From positions 1 through 23,000 of the forward strand of contig CAKRPS010000038.1 in assembly GCA_934385475.1 (NCBI GenBank): 23,000 bases of DNA, in the 5' to 3' direction. Each line of letters opens with the position of its first letter. Position 1 is the stretch's first letter. Shown in pieces: positions 14,679-21,645 of the stretch. Made by a program: the position numbers and the translations under genes. The DNA is from an uncultured Lachnospiraceae bacterium. Lineage in GTDB: Bacteria > Bacillota > Clostridia > Lachnospirales > Lachnospiraceae. The notes under the pieces were generated by a model. It was given only the letters and a program-made list of their open reading frames with translations. It ran no database searches and had not been told where the DNA came from.

Positions 14679-14726
14679 AAAACGAAAGGCTTCAAATAAG
14701 TTCTCAACAAACTTAATCTGAAGCCT
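14679..14726 (-). terminator. internal hairpin between rpmA and obgE (partial terminator or attenuator candidate)
   Basis: The outer arms AGGCTTCA and TGAAGCCT (14687-14694 and 14719-14726) pair perfectly. An inner TAAGTT/AACTTA pair (14697-14702 and 14710-14715) extends the stem to a 7-base loop. On the minus strand it is followed by TTTCGTTTT. The interrupted U-tract suggests partial termination, allowing some read-through into obgE. Confidence 0.65.
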
Positions 14727-14738
14727 TAAACCCTCGTA

Positions 14739-15023
14739 TTATTTTTCTACAGGATATACGGAAGCCTGTTTCTTATCTCTTCCTTTTCTCTCGAAACGAA
14801 GTACACCGTCAACCAAAGCAAACAGTGTGTCGTCACCACCGATACCTACGTTAATACCGGGATGAATCTTTGTTCCGCGCTGTCTGTACAGAATGTTTCC
14901 TGCCTTCACGAATTGTCCGTCAGCTCTTTTTGCACCAAGTCTCTTGGATTCGGAATCTCTACCGTTCTTGGTAGAACCAACTCCCTTTTTATGTGCAAAA
15001 AATTGAAGGTTCATATTTAACAT
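14739..15023 (-). CDS. rpmA: 50S ribosomal protein L27, with Prp-cleavable N-terminal extension
   Basis: The 94-residue L27 starts [20 protein letters not shown]. The first nine residues form the NLQFF-A extension found in Firmicutes L27. In Staphylococcus aureus the protease Prp removes this extension to expose the N-terminus that reaches the peptidyl-transferase centre. The body ([19 protein letters not shown]) is highly conserved. The start at 15023 has GGAGG 9 bases upstream; a longer start at 15041 lies inside prp. The gene begins 4 bases after the prp stop. Confidence 0.97.
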   Translation of the reverse strand: MLNMNLQFFAHKKGVGSTKNGRDSESKRLGAKRADGQFVKAGNILYRQRGTKIHPGINVGIGGDDTLFALVDGVLRFERKGRDKKQASVYPVEK

Positions 15024-15027
15024 GGTG

Positions 15028-15360
15028 TTACACCTCCTCAAATTTCAATTTACAATGTTTTCTCCCATATTGCTTCTCAATCTGGGAAAGACCGAGCACA
15101 AGAGTATCCAGAAGAATTTCTGATTTCTCCGAAAGAGGCTCTGCTGTAAAGAAACACCGTATACTTCCGCTCTGTTCCTCTGTCTCTACGTCCATTTTGG
15201 CACCGGCAAGCTGCTCAAGCGCATTGATCGTATTGATAACCAGAACGGAAATGGAAGCACAGACAATATCCTGTCCGTAATCTGCATAACCGGCATGTCC
15301 ATTACAGGTAAAGCCCTTATATGCTCCTGCTTTCGTCTTATAAAATGTGATATTCGTCAT
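15028..15360 (-). CDS. prp: ribosomal-processing cysteine protease Prp
   Basis: The 110-residue protein is of the Prp/YsxB family (PF04327). The conserved [18 protein letters not shown] block holds the catalytic His22 and Cys34. It trims the N-terminal extension of L27. It lies between rplU and rpmA, the usual Firmicutes position. The start at 15360 is preceded by AGGTG at short spacing. An ATG at 15378 with AAGG upstream is also possible, and would add MQHRCE. Confidence 0.93.
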   Translation of the reverse strand: MTNITFYKTKAGAYKGFTCNGHAGYADYGQDIVCASISVLVINTINALEQLAGAKMDVETEEQSGSIRCFFTAEPLSEKSEILLDTLVLGLSQIEKQYGRKHCKLKFEEV

Positions 15361-15392
15361 CTCACACCTGTGCTGCATGTGCAAGCAACCTT

Positions 15393-15698
15393 TTAGGCAT
15401 TAATCTTGTCAATCTTAACCTGTGTGTATGCTTGTCTATGACCATTTTTGTTGTGATAGCCGGTTTTTCTCTTGTACTTGTAAACGATAACTTTACGAGC
15501 CTTACCCTGATCCATAACAGTTCCGGTAACAGTTGCGCTTGCTACATCGCCTGCAACCTTAAGCTCCTTATCGCTAACAGCTATAACCTGGTCAAATGTT
15601 ACAGAAGCTCCTACTTCAACGTCAAGTTTTTCAACTTTGATGACATCTCCCTCAGAAACTTTGTACTGCTTTCCACCTGTTGCAATAATTGCGTACAT
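15393..15698 (-). CDS. rplU: 50S ribosomal protein L21
   Basis: The 101-residue L21 starts with MYAIIATGGKQYKVSEGD. It carries VIVYKYKRKTGYHNKNGHRQ near the end, the rRNA-binding block of the family. The start at 15698 has GGAGG 6 bases upstream; a start six codons earlier has no ribosome binding site. It is the first gene of the operon, behind a leader and a near-consensus promoter. Confidence 0.97.
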   Translation of the reverse strand: MYAIIATGGKQYKVSEGDVIKVEKLDVEVGASVTFDQVIAVSDKELKVAGDVASATVTGTVMDQGKARKVIVYKYKRKTGYHNKNGHRQAYTQVKIDKINA

Positions 15699-15790
15699 AT
15701 GGCACCTCCTATTCATGAACTTTCGTCCATTTACTCGCTAGCTTCGGTGGTATGGAAATCCACACACTTTTACCTCACTATGCGGCATAC
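15699..15790 (-). promoter_or_regulatory. probable L21 leader RNA
   Basis: The region between the predicted transcription start and rplU can fold. A 6-bp stem with a GAAA tetraloop (ATGAAC/GTCCAT, 15715-15730 on plus) lies just before the ribosome binding site. A second hairpin is formed by the GTGTGTGG and CCATACCAC segments. Firmicutes rplU genes commonly carry a structured L21 leader thought to be bound for autoregulation. The assignment is based on position and foldability, not on a covariance-model match. Confidence 0.55.
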
Positions 15791-15796
15791 TCAAAT

Positions 15797-15825
15797 ATCA
15801 TATACATTTCAAATGGGTTTGTCAA
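15797..15825 (-). promoter_or_regulatory. Sigma-A promoter of the rplU operon
   Basis: On the minus strand, a perfect TTGACA (15820-15825) and TATGAT (15797-15802) are separated by 17 bases. It lies immediately after the RNase E/G stop and drives rplU-prp-rpmA-obgE-yhbY-nadD-yqeK-rsfS. Confidence 0.88.
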
Positions 15826-15830
15826 TATTT

Positions 15831-17033
15831 TTATGTAAATTTATCTGTTCTTATCTGTTCTGCAAGACTGGGAAGGATTTTTTTGCGTGTGATCTCCATC
15901 AGGCCAAGCTCTGTCATATCAACAACCGCAGCCGTTACCGGATCATGTCTGAGCAGAGAACGCATATAAGAAATCAGTTCTTTCTCGAAGTCTTTGTCCT
16001 GACAGTTGATAAAATCAACTAATATCATCCCTGACAAGTTCCGGGCACGCAGCTGCCTTGCGATCTCCTGTGCCGCTTCCAGATTGATTTTCTGATTTGT
16101 CTGCTCTTTGTTCTTTCCCTTCTCATATTTTCCGGTATTGACATCGATCGAGATCAGGGCTTCTGTCGGTTCAATGACCAGATAGCCCCCTGATTTCAGC
16201 CATACTTTTTTGGAGAGAAGTTCTTTGATGCGAACCTCCAGACTGTAAAGCTTATAAAGCGGAAGCATCGAATCTTCATAGAAACGTATGGAAACACTGT
16301 CATCCGTTATGTTCTGCTTTATCAGCTCATAGACATCCGGCAGATCGGTGAGAATTTCCGAGTATTCCTCTCGATAGGCATTCTGAATAAAAGAAATATA
16401 GTCCGGTGCTGCCTGATACAGGCAGCTGAAGCAGGTGCGTTTGTCCGCAATCGTCAGAATATGCTGCAGGGTCTCCGAAAGCTTTATCGCTTCTGCCACA
16501 AGCGGCTGCTCAGAGGTGAGCCGCCCGGCGTTTGTCCGGACGGTGAGCTGACAAGAACCGGATAGCTTCTGCAGACTTTCCAGGTTTTTGAAATACTGCT
16601 GTTTCTTCTTGCTAAGCTTTGCAGAAACCTGTATACCTGCTCCATGGCCGTGACTTCTGCCGACAACCGCATAGGTGCCCGAAAGGGATATCCGTGAAGT
16701 AACACCCGCAAGCTTTGTCTTCATGGGTTCCCGGACAATCTGTACAAACACTTCATCTCCGACCTGTAGTTTTCCGTTGTAGCTACGGTTTGTTACCAGA
16801 ACATCCTTCTCCTCTGACAGGGAAAGAAAGGTCGTGAAATTTTTGCCAAGGTCAACAAATGCGGCATCGATGGAACGCGAAATACTGCTGACCTTTCCAA
16901 TATAGATATTTCCTACCATGTAGGGAGATTGTTTCTGTGCACTTATCGAAAGGATCTGATTATCCTGTAACAGGATGGAAAACAGCATATCCTGAAGGGA
17001 ACAGATCAGAATCTTTCCTGTATTTTTTTCCAT
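15831..17033 (-). CDS. ribonuclease E/G family protein (short form)
   Basis: The 400-residue protein contains an S1 RNA-binding domain (about residues 38-125, with GNIYIGKVSSISRSIDAAFVDLG) embedded in the RNase E/G core. The metal-binding aspartates of the DNase I-like domain are D297 (SIDVNTG) and D340 (VDFINC). The ELGLMEITRKK block near the end is typical. The protein then stops after about 15 residues, so it lacks the CPxC zinc-link and the small dimer domain present in E. coli RNase E and G. It may therefore assemble differently. It acts on 5'-monophosphate RNA in known homologues. AGGAG lies 8 bases before the ATG. The two radical-SAM-linked genes lie immediately upstream. Confidence 0.9.
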   Translation of the reverse strand: MEKNTGKILICSLQDMLFSILLQDNQILSISAQKQSPYMVGNIYIGKVSSISRSIDAAFVDLGKNFTTFLSLSEEKDVLVTNRSYNGKLQVGDEVFVQIVREPMKTKLAGVTSRISLSGTYAVVGRSHGHGAGIQVSAKLSKKKQQYFKNLESLQKLSGSCQLTVRTNAGRLTSEQPLVAEAIKLSETLQHILTIADKRTCFSCLYQAAPDYISFIQNAYREEYSEILTDLPDVYELIKQNITDDSVSIRFYEDSMLPLYKLYSLEVRIKELLSKKVWLKSGGYLVIEPTEALISIDVNTGKYEKGKNKEQTNQKINLEAAQEIARQLRARNLSGMILVDFINCQDKDFEKELISYMRSLLRHDPVTAAVVDMTELGLMEITRKKILPSLAEQIRTDKFT

Positions 17034-17052
17034 TAAGGGTTCTCCTTATTCT

Positions 17053-17835
17053 TTATGACAGGCTTGTTTGCCCAAGCGGGATTAGCGCCTGCGCGGAATC
17101 AGCTCCCGCCATTCTGGTATATGTCTCGATTCTTGTCACCTGATATTTGGAAGTTTCATAGGAAATACCCGCATACTGAAAAAGCTTTTCAAGCACCATG
17201 GAAGGCTTGATATTTCCGCTGCTGCTTGCATCCACCTTAAGGGAAAGGGCTGTCGTCCTGCAAAGCTCTTCCGAGGGGATATTTTCTTCCAGCATAGCTG
17301 CGGCATAGGATGAAATTTCTCTGAAAACAGGAATTTCCGTAAGCCCGATCTGATAGATTCCTTCCTTGAGATCAAGCTCCACAACGCTTTTCTTTGTCTC
17401 CTTCGTATAGGGGATGGATGGCTGCGCATAGAATTCTTCCACGACACCCTTAAGCTTCGCTATTGTTCCATGATCTTCTTTTTCATGGATCAGATAGGAA
17501 GCGGCCGCTACACTCGCCATTGCATTTTTGACGTTTTCATCCAAAACCGATACCGCAAGGACCCGGACACCCTCAACCAGACAGTGATTCAGAGACTTCC
17601 GGATGCTTTCCGGCTCTGCCTGCGAGCAAAGCTCAATATCCATATAATCGCCGACACTCTCAATGCCTACCCCGAGCGGATACGCAAACGACATGATCTG
17701 ATGCGGGCTAAAGCCCTCCGAATATTTGATATCGATCCGGGCACGACGGACTGCCTTCTGAAAAAAACGCATCATATCCAGATGTCCAATAAATTTTAAG
17801 GAACCATATTTTGCAAATTTAATTCTTATTTTCAT
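17053..17835 (-). CDS. TIGR03936 family radical-SAM-associated protein (DUF2344)
   Basis: The 260-residue protein begins MKIRIKFAKYGSLKFIGHLD and continues with a KYSEGFSPHQIMSFAYPLGVG segment, the conserved block of the DUF2344/TIGR03936 family. It has no radical-SAM cysteine motif of its own. It nearly always accompanies, and in some lineages is fused to, the TIGR03960 radical SAM protein. Here it begins inside that gene's last codons (4-base ATGA overlap). The function is not established. RNase E/G follows 19 bases downstream, which suggests an RNA-related role, by inference only. Confidence 0.88.
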   Translation of the reverse strand: MKIRIKFAKYGSLKFIGHLDMMRFFQKAVRRARIDIKYSEGFSPHQIMSFAYPLGVGIESVGDYMDIELCSQAEPESIRKSLNHCLVEGVRVLAVSVLDENVKNAMASVAAASYLIHEKEDHGTIAKLKGVVEEFYAQPSIPYTKETKKSVVELDLKEGIYQIGLTEIPVFREISSYAAAMLEENIPSEELCRTTALSLKVDASSSGNIKPSMVLEKLFQYAGISYETSKYQVTRIETYTRMAGADSAQALIPLGQTSLS

Positions 17836-19736
17836 GCCTCTGCTCCTTTACATTCCTGTAATGCGGCATTCTGGGGTTCAAAACAGACACCGCCACCGAA
17901 ACGTCTTGCACCGCAGCCCTGACACTGTACCCGGCAATTAGGCGATACCGTCTGTGCCTGTGCTTTCTTCCACTCCCGCAGCAGAAATTCCCTGGTGACA
18001 CCACAGTCAAGGAAATCCCATGGAAATATCTCATCATCGGCACGCTCCCGCGTTGTATAAAAGGCTACATCCACGCCGCAGTCATCAAAACACTTCAGCC
18101 AGACATCGTTGTGGAAGGATTCACTCCAGGCATCAAACATACATCCACGTTCATATGCCGTAGCGATCACCTTTGCAACCTTGCGGTCGCCACGTGCCAG
18201 AACCCCTTCCAGAACACTGACATCCGCCTCGTGCCAGTTGTATTTAATGCTTTTCTGATTGAGCTGTGCCATAATTCCTTTTCTGGTTTGAAAGGCTTTC
18301 TCAAGGAACTGTTCTTTGGTGCACATCGGTGCCCACTGAAACGGAGTGAACGGTTTCGGAATAAAGAAGGAGGTACTTGTAACAATCTGTACTCTTCCGT
18401 TTACACGCTTTTCCTTGGGAACCGTATCGAAAAAGGCAGCGGCTATCTTGTTGGAAAGATCGCCGATCCCCAGAATATCTTCTTCTGTCTCTGTCGGAAG
18501 CCCCAGCATAAAGTAAAGCTTTACCCTTGTCCAGCCACCTTCAAAGGCAAGCGTTGCACCCTTTAAAATGACTTCTTCAGTCAATCCTTTATTGATGACA
18601 TCCCTCAGGCGCTGGCTGCCTGCCTCCGGTGCGAAGGTAAGACTGCTTTTCTTCACATCCTGCACCTTGCTCATGACATCCAGTGAAAAGGCGTCAATAC
18701 GCAGAGATGGGAGTGAAATATTGACATGTTTATTGTCACAGTCTTCTATCAGAAAGTCCAAAAGTTCATTCAGACAGGAATAATCGCTGGAGCTGAGGGA
18801 ACTGAGGGATATTTCCTCGTGTCCTGTATTTTGGAGCATTTCCACCGCATATTGCTTCAGTTTCTCCACGTTGCGCTCTCGCACCGGCCGATAAAGCTGT
18901 CCGGCCTGACAGAAACGGCATCCGCGGATACATCCACGCTGGATTTCAAGTACCACACGATCCTGTGTGACCTTGATAAAAGGAACAACAGGCTTCATAG
19001 GATAATGTACATCCGTCACATCCATTACAATTTCCTTTAAGATCGTGTCAGGTGCCTTATCATACAGCTTCTTCCGGCAGGCAACCGTTCCGTCCTCGTG
19101 ATAGATCTCCTCATAAAACTGTGGCACGTAGATTCCCGGAATCTGAGATGCTGCCTGCAAAAAAGTAAGGCGGGAACCGCCGTTTTTCTTATTGTCCAGA
19201 TAACAGTCAAGAAGGTTCCGGTACTGTGTTTCACCCTCCCCGATATAGAACAGATCAAAGAAATCCGCGATCGGTTCCGGGTTGTAGGTACAGGGACCAC
19301 CACCGATAACGATCGGCATATCCTCCCCGCGATCCCTGGCTAACAGAGGAATCCCGGCAAGATCCAGAATCTGCAAAATATTGGTGTAACACATTTCATA
19401 CTGAATCGTAATTCCAAGAAAATCCATATTTCTGACAGGTTCCTGTGATTCCAGGCAAAAAAGCGGAATCTTCTGCTCCCTCATGATCCGGTCCAGATCT
19501 GTCCACGGAGAGTAGACACGTTCACACCACACATCCTCCCAGGAGTTCAGCATACTGTACAGGATCTGGATTCCCAGGTGAGACATGCCTATTTCATAGA
19601 CATCCGGAAAGCACATGGCAAACCGGACGGCAATCTTTTGTTTGTCTTTCATCACAGAGTTATATTCGTTTCCTATATAGCGGGCCGGTTTTTCAACCTG
19701 TATCAATATTTCATCTGATAAAGCCAGTTTTCTCAT
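17832..19736 (-). CDS. TIGR03960 family B12-binding-domain/radical SAM protein
   Basis: The 634-residue protein has an N-terminal region resembling a cobalamin-binding Rossmann domain (about 35-240, with the GGGPCTYNPEPIADFFD block). The radical SAM core follows, with the CxxxCxxC cluster motif at C269, C273 and C276 (RGCIRGCRFCQ). A cysteine group sits near the C-terminus: C601, C605, C608 and C618. The radical SAM core should generate a 5'-deoxyadenosyl radical. The substrate is unknown. The start at 19736 is preceded by GAGG at 6 bases; a longer frame upstream contains the repeated hairpin element and is not expected to be translated. The gene has its own promoter at 19820-19848. Confidence 0.9.
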   Translation of the reverse strand: MRKLALSDEILIQVEKPARYIGNEYNSVMKDKQKIAVRFAMCFPDVYEIGMSHLGIQILYSMLNSWEDVWCERVYSPWTDLDRIMREQKIPLFCLESQEPVRNMDFLGITIQYEMCYTNILQILDLAGIPLLARDRGEDMPIVIGGGPCTYNPEPIADFFDLFYIGEGETQYRNLLDCYLDNKKNGGSRLTFLQAASQIPGIYVPQFYEEIYHEDGTVACRKKLYDKAPDTILKEIVMDVTDVHYPMKPVVPFIKVTQDRVVLEIQRGCIRGCRFCQAGQLYRPVRERNVEKLKQYAVEMLQNTGHEEISLSSLSSSDYSCLNELLDFLIEDCDNKHVNISLPSLRIDAFSLDVMSKVQDVKKSSLTFAPEAGSQRLRDVINKGLTEEVILKGATLAFEGGWTRVKLYFMLGLPTETEEDILGIGDLSNKIAAAFFDTVPKEKRVNGRVQIVTSTSFFIPKPFTPFQWAPMCTKEQFLEKAFQTRKGIMAQLNQKSIKYNWHEADVSVLEGVLARGDRKVAKVIATAYERGCMFDAWSESFHNDVWLKCFDDCGVDVAFYTTRERADDEIFPWDFLDCGVTREFLLREWKKAQAQTVSPNCRVQCQGCGARRFGGGVCFEPQNAALQECKGAEA

Positions 19737-19740
19737 CATA

Positions 19741-19769
19741 ATCCTCATTTCTGCGCACGCTCTTTGCGC
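19741..19769 (-). repeat. hairpin + Shine-Dalgarno element, copy 2 (upstream of TIGR03960 gene)
   Basis: On the minus strand, GCGCA and TGCGC arms enclose a 7-base loop. They are followed by AGAAATGAGGAT, which supplies the ribosome binding site. The 17 bases matching copy 1 are identical. The loop is one base shorter, but the arms are kept. Confidence 0.7.
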
Positions 19770-19819
19770 ATATCTTCCAAAATTCATTTGACACACGAAA
19801 ATTTGCGTTCATTGTGTCT

Positions 19820-19848
19820 AGTATATTAAATTTATTTTTCAAAATCAA
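19820..19848 (-). promoter_or_regulatory. promoter of the TIGR03960 gene
   Basis: On the minus strand, TTGATT (19843-19848) and TATACT (19820-19825) are 17 bases apart. The -35 lies within the last codons of the upstream membrane-protein gene. A GACACA/TGTGTC inverted repeat (19790-19795 and 19813-19818) covers the predicted start of transcription and may be an operator. Confidence 0.65.
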
Positions 19849-20203
19849 GTAAGGCTTCCAGTCCGGAAAGATCTGGATCATCAGTGGAAAGCCCGAGCGT
19901 ATCTTCTGTAATAAAACCAGCAACGTCCGTCGCACTGTATTGTCCGATCGGCTGTCCGTTTGCATCACACAGAAGAAATGCCGCAAACAATAAAACAGCA
20001 AGGATCATACGAAACTGAAAGCCTTTCAGATGATTCTCAGGCAGTTGTCCCACAGGTGCAGACGGTTCATATCCATGGATTTCCATAGCCGGATCGTAGA
20101 AAATCTGTTCCCTCTGCTTCATCTTCATTTGATTCTCCATACTTTCTCTTCTGACAAGCTGTGCCAAAGCCAGCTTTCTTTCCTGAATGCTGCCCTGTTC
20201 CAT
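19832..20203 (-). CDS. small membrane-anchored hypothetical protein
   Basis: The family is not recognised. The 123-residue product has a charged N-terminal half (about 1-60, rich in Gln, Glu, Lys and Met, likely helical). A single hydrophobic span covers about residues 66-80 (FRMILAVLLFAAFLLC), followed by an acidic extracellular C-terminal part of about 43 residues ending in acidic and leucine-rich sequence. An AAGGGG ribosome binding site lies 5-6 bases before the ATG, and a promoter candidate precedes it. It has no cysteine motifs or known enzymatic signature. Its position upstream of the radical SAM gene does not by itself suggest a function. Confidence 0.75.
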   Translation of the reverse strand: MEQGSIQERKLALAQLVRRESMENQMKMKQREQIFYDPAMEIHGYEPSAPVGQLPENHLKGFQFRMILAVLLFAAFLLCDANGQPIGQYSATDVAGFITEDTLGLSTDDPDLSGLEALLDFEK

Positions 20204-20236
20204 AATTCCCCTTCATTTATGTAGTGTTCGTCTCTT

Positions 20237-20264
20237 ACTATACTTTATGAAGCTGTTATAACAA
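20237..20264 (-). promoter_or_regulatory. promoter candidate for the small membrane-protein gene
   Basis: On the minus strand, TTGTTA (20259-20264) and TATAGT (20237-20242) are 16 bases apart. It follows directly on the U-tract of the his-operon terminator. Confidence 0.45.
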
Positions 20265-20289
20265 AAAGAACGCCCCTCTCAGGGCGTTC
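20263..20289 (-). terminator. terminator of the his operon
   Basis: On the minus strand, GAACGCCC (20282-20289) and GGGCGTTC (20268-20275) form a perfect 8-bp GC-rich stem with a 6-base loop. Us follow (A-run 20263-20267). It begins 11 bases after the hisIE stop. Confidence 0.9.
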
Positions 20290-20299
20290 CCGTATGCGT

Positions 20300-21583
20300 T
20301 TAGCGCTGTGCAAGTTCTGTCGTGATCTCTTCCCACGTGATATTTTTCTCTGCCATCAGGACCATCATATGATACAGAAAATCCGAAATCTCATATTTGA
20401 CTTCATTTTCATTCGGATTCTTGGCGGCGATAACAATCTCCGTAGCCTCTTCGCCGAGTTTTTTGAGGATTTTATCAATTCCTTTATCAAACAGGTAATT
20501 GGTATAAGAGCCTTCCTTCGGATGGATCTTACGATCCTTGATCACATCAAAGACCTGTTCAAATACCTTGAGTGGATTGGATTCATCGTACTCCTTCGCC
20601 ATGATCTCGTTGAAGAAACAGGAGTGCGATCCGGTATGGCAGGCGGCACCGATCTGGGAAACCTTGGCAAGAATGGTATCCTTGTCACAGTCTGCCGTGA
20701 GGGATTTCACATACTGGAAATTACCGCTGGTCTCTCCCTTTACCCAGAGTTCCTGTCGGCTTCTGCTGTAATAGGTCATTTTCCCGGTCTTCAGGGTCAT
20801 GTCATAGGCCTCTTCGTTCATGTAGGCCACCATCAGGACCTCATCGGTCTTGTAGTCCTGTACGACAACTGTGACATGTCCGTCCGAATTGAGCTTAAAT
20901 TCATCCCATGCTATCGTAGGCTCAAAGGTGTTGACCTTGATCCCGTTATTCTGGCATAAGGATTTAATTGCAAGCAGTTCCTTGGCATTTTCATTGATGG
21001 CATAGCCGGAGATTCCGCAAATATTCTTCTTTGACAAAATCTCCATCAATTTATCAAGAGATACCTCCGGAACGGAAGCGATCATAGGGATTTCGGATAC
21101 CTGAAGTGCCTCCTTCAGATAAGTCTCCTTGACTAAGATGATCTCCTCCACATACTCTTCCAGAAGCTTTGTATTTCTGACAATATCATCTGCCTCTGTT
21201 ACGCAGGCAACAATCTTATCTTTCCCGAATTTCTTGGATACTTCCTCTGTGATCTCCACGTTTCCCGGCTTGGAGTAATTGAGCGCTGCCTTCCGGCATC
21301 CGGCATACAGCAGCTTCTTGATATCTTCCATCCGCTTAACGTTACCGGCACCGATCACCGGTATCTCAGCCGTACTGCAGATCTCTTTGATGATATCCAA
21401 AGCCTCTTCATGCTCCGTATCGCTGTCAGACATGTCATAGATGATCAGTTCATCTGCATTGTTATCGCTGTAATAGCGTGCGAGCGCAACCGGATTCGTA
21501 TTCAAAATCGTGCTGTCCGAGAAACCTCTGACCGCATTTCCTTTATAAAGATAAATACATGGTATAAATTTCTTGTATGACAT
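20300..21583 (-). CDS. hisIE: HisIE (PRA-CH/PRA-PH) fused to an N-terminal degenerate HisF-like barrel
   Basis: The protein has 427 residues, about twice normal HisIE. Residues 1-220 follow HisF (SYKKFIPCIYLYKG aligns with the IIPCLDVKDG start, and a beta/alpha repeat pattern continues). The two catalytic Asp positions are Tyr11 and Val128, and the phosphate-binding Gly-Gly of the IIASGG block is Val-Pro (IASVPE, 168-173). HisI covers about 225-330, with RSRQELWVKGETSGN, C299 in DCD, and C315 and C322 in the CHTG-x-x-SCF block. HisE covers about 335-427, with KLGEEATEIVIAAK. The last two domains look active for steps 2 and 3 of histidine synthesis. The start at 21583 has AAGGA 6 bases upstream. 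A terminator follows. Confidence 0.9.
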   Translation of the reverse strand: MSYKKFIPCIYLYKGNAVRGFSDSTILNTNPVALARYYSDNNADELIIYDMSDSDTEHEEALDIIKEICSTAEIPVIGAGNVKRMEDIKKLLYAGCRKAALNYSKPGNVEITEEVSKKFGKDKIVACVTEADDIVRNTKLLEEYVEEIILVKETYLKEALQVSEIPMIASVPEVSLDKLMEILSKKNICGISGYAINENAKELLAIKSLCQNNGIKVNTFEPTIAWDEFKLNSDGHVTVVVQDYKTDEVLMVAYMNEEAYDMTLKTGKMTYYSRSRQELWVKGETSGNFQYVKSLTADCDKDTILAKVSQIGAACHTGSHSCFFNEIMAKEYDESNPLKVFEQVFDVIKDRKIHPKEGSYTNYLFDKGIDKILKKLGEEATEIVIAAKNPNENEVKYEISDFLYHMMVLMAEKNITWEEITTELAQR

Positions 21584-21645
21584 TTTTGTTCCTTCCATTT
21601 GCTGTTCTTAGCTGTTTATTCATTTGTTACCGCGTGGCAAAGCAC

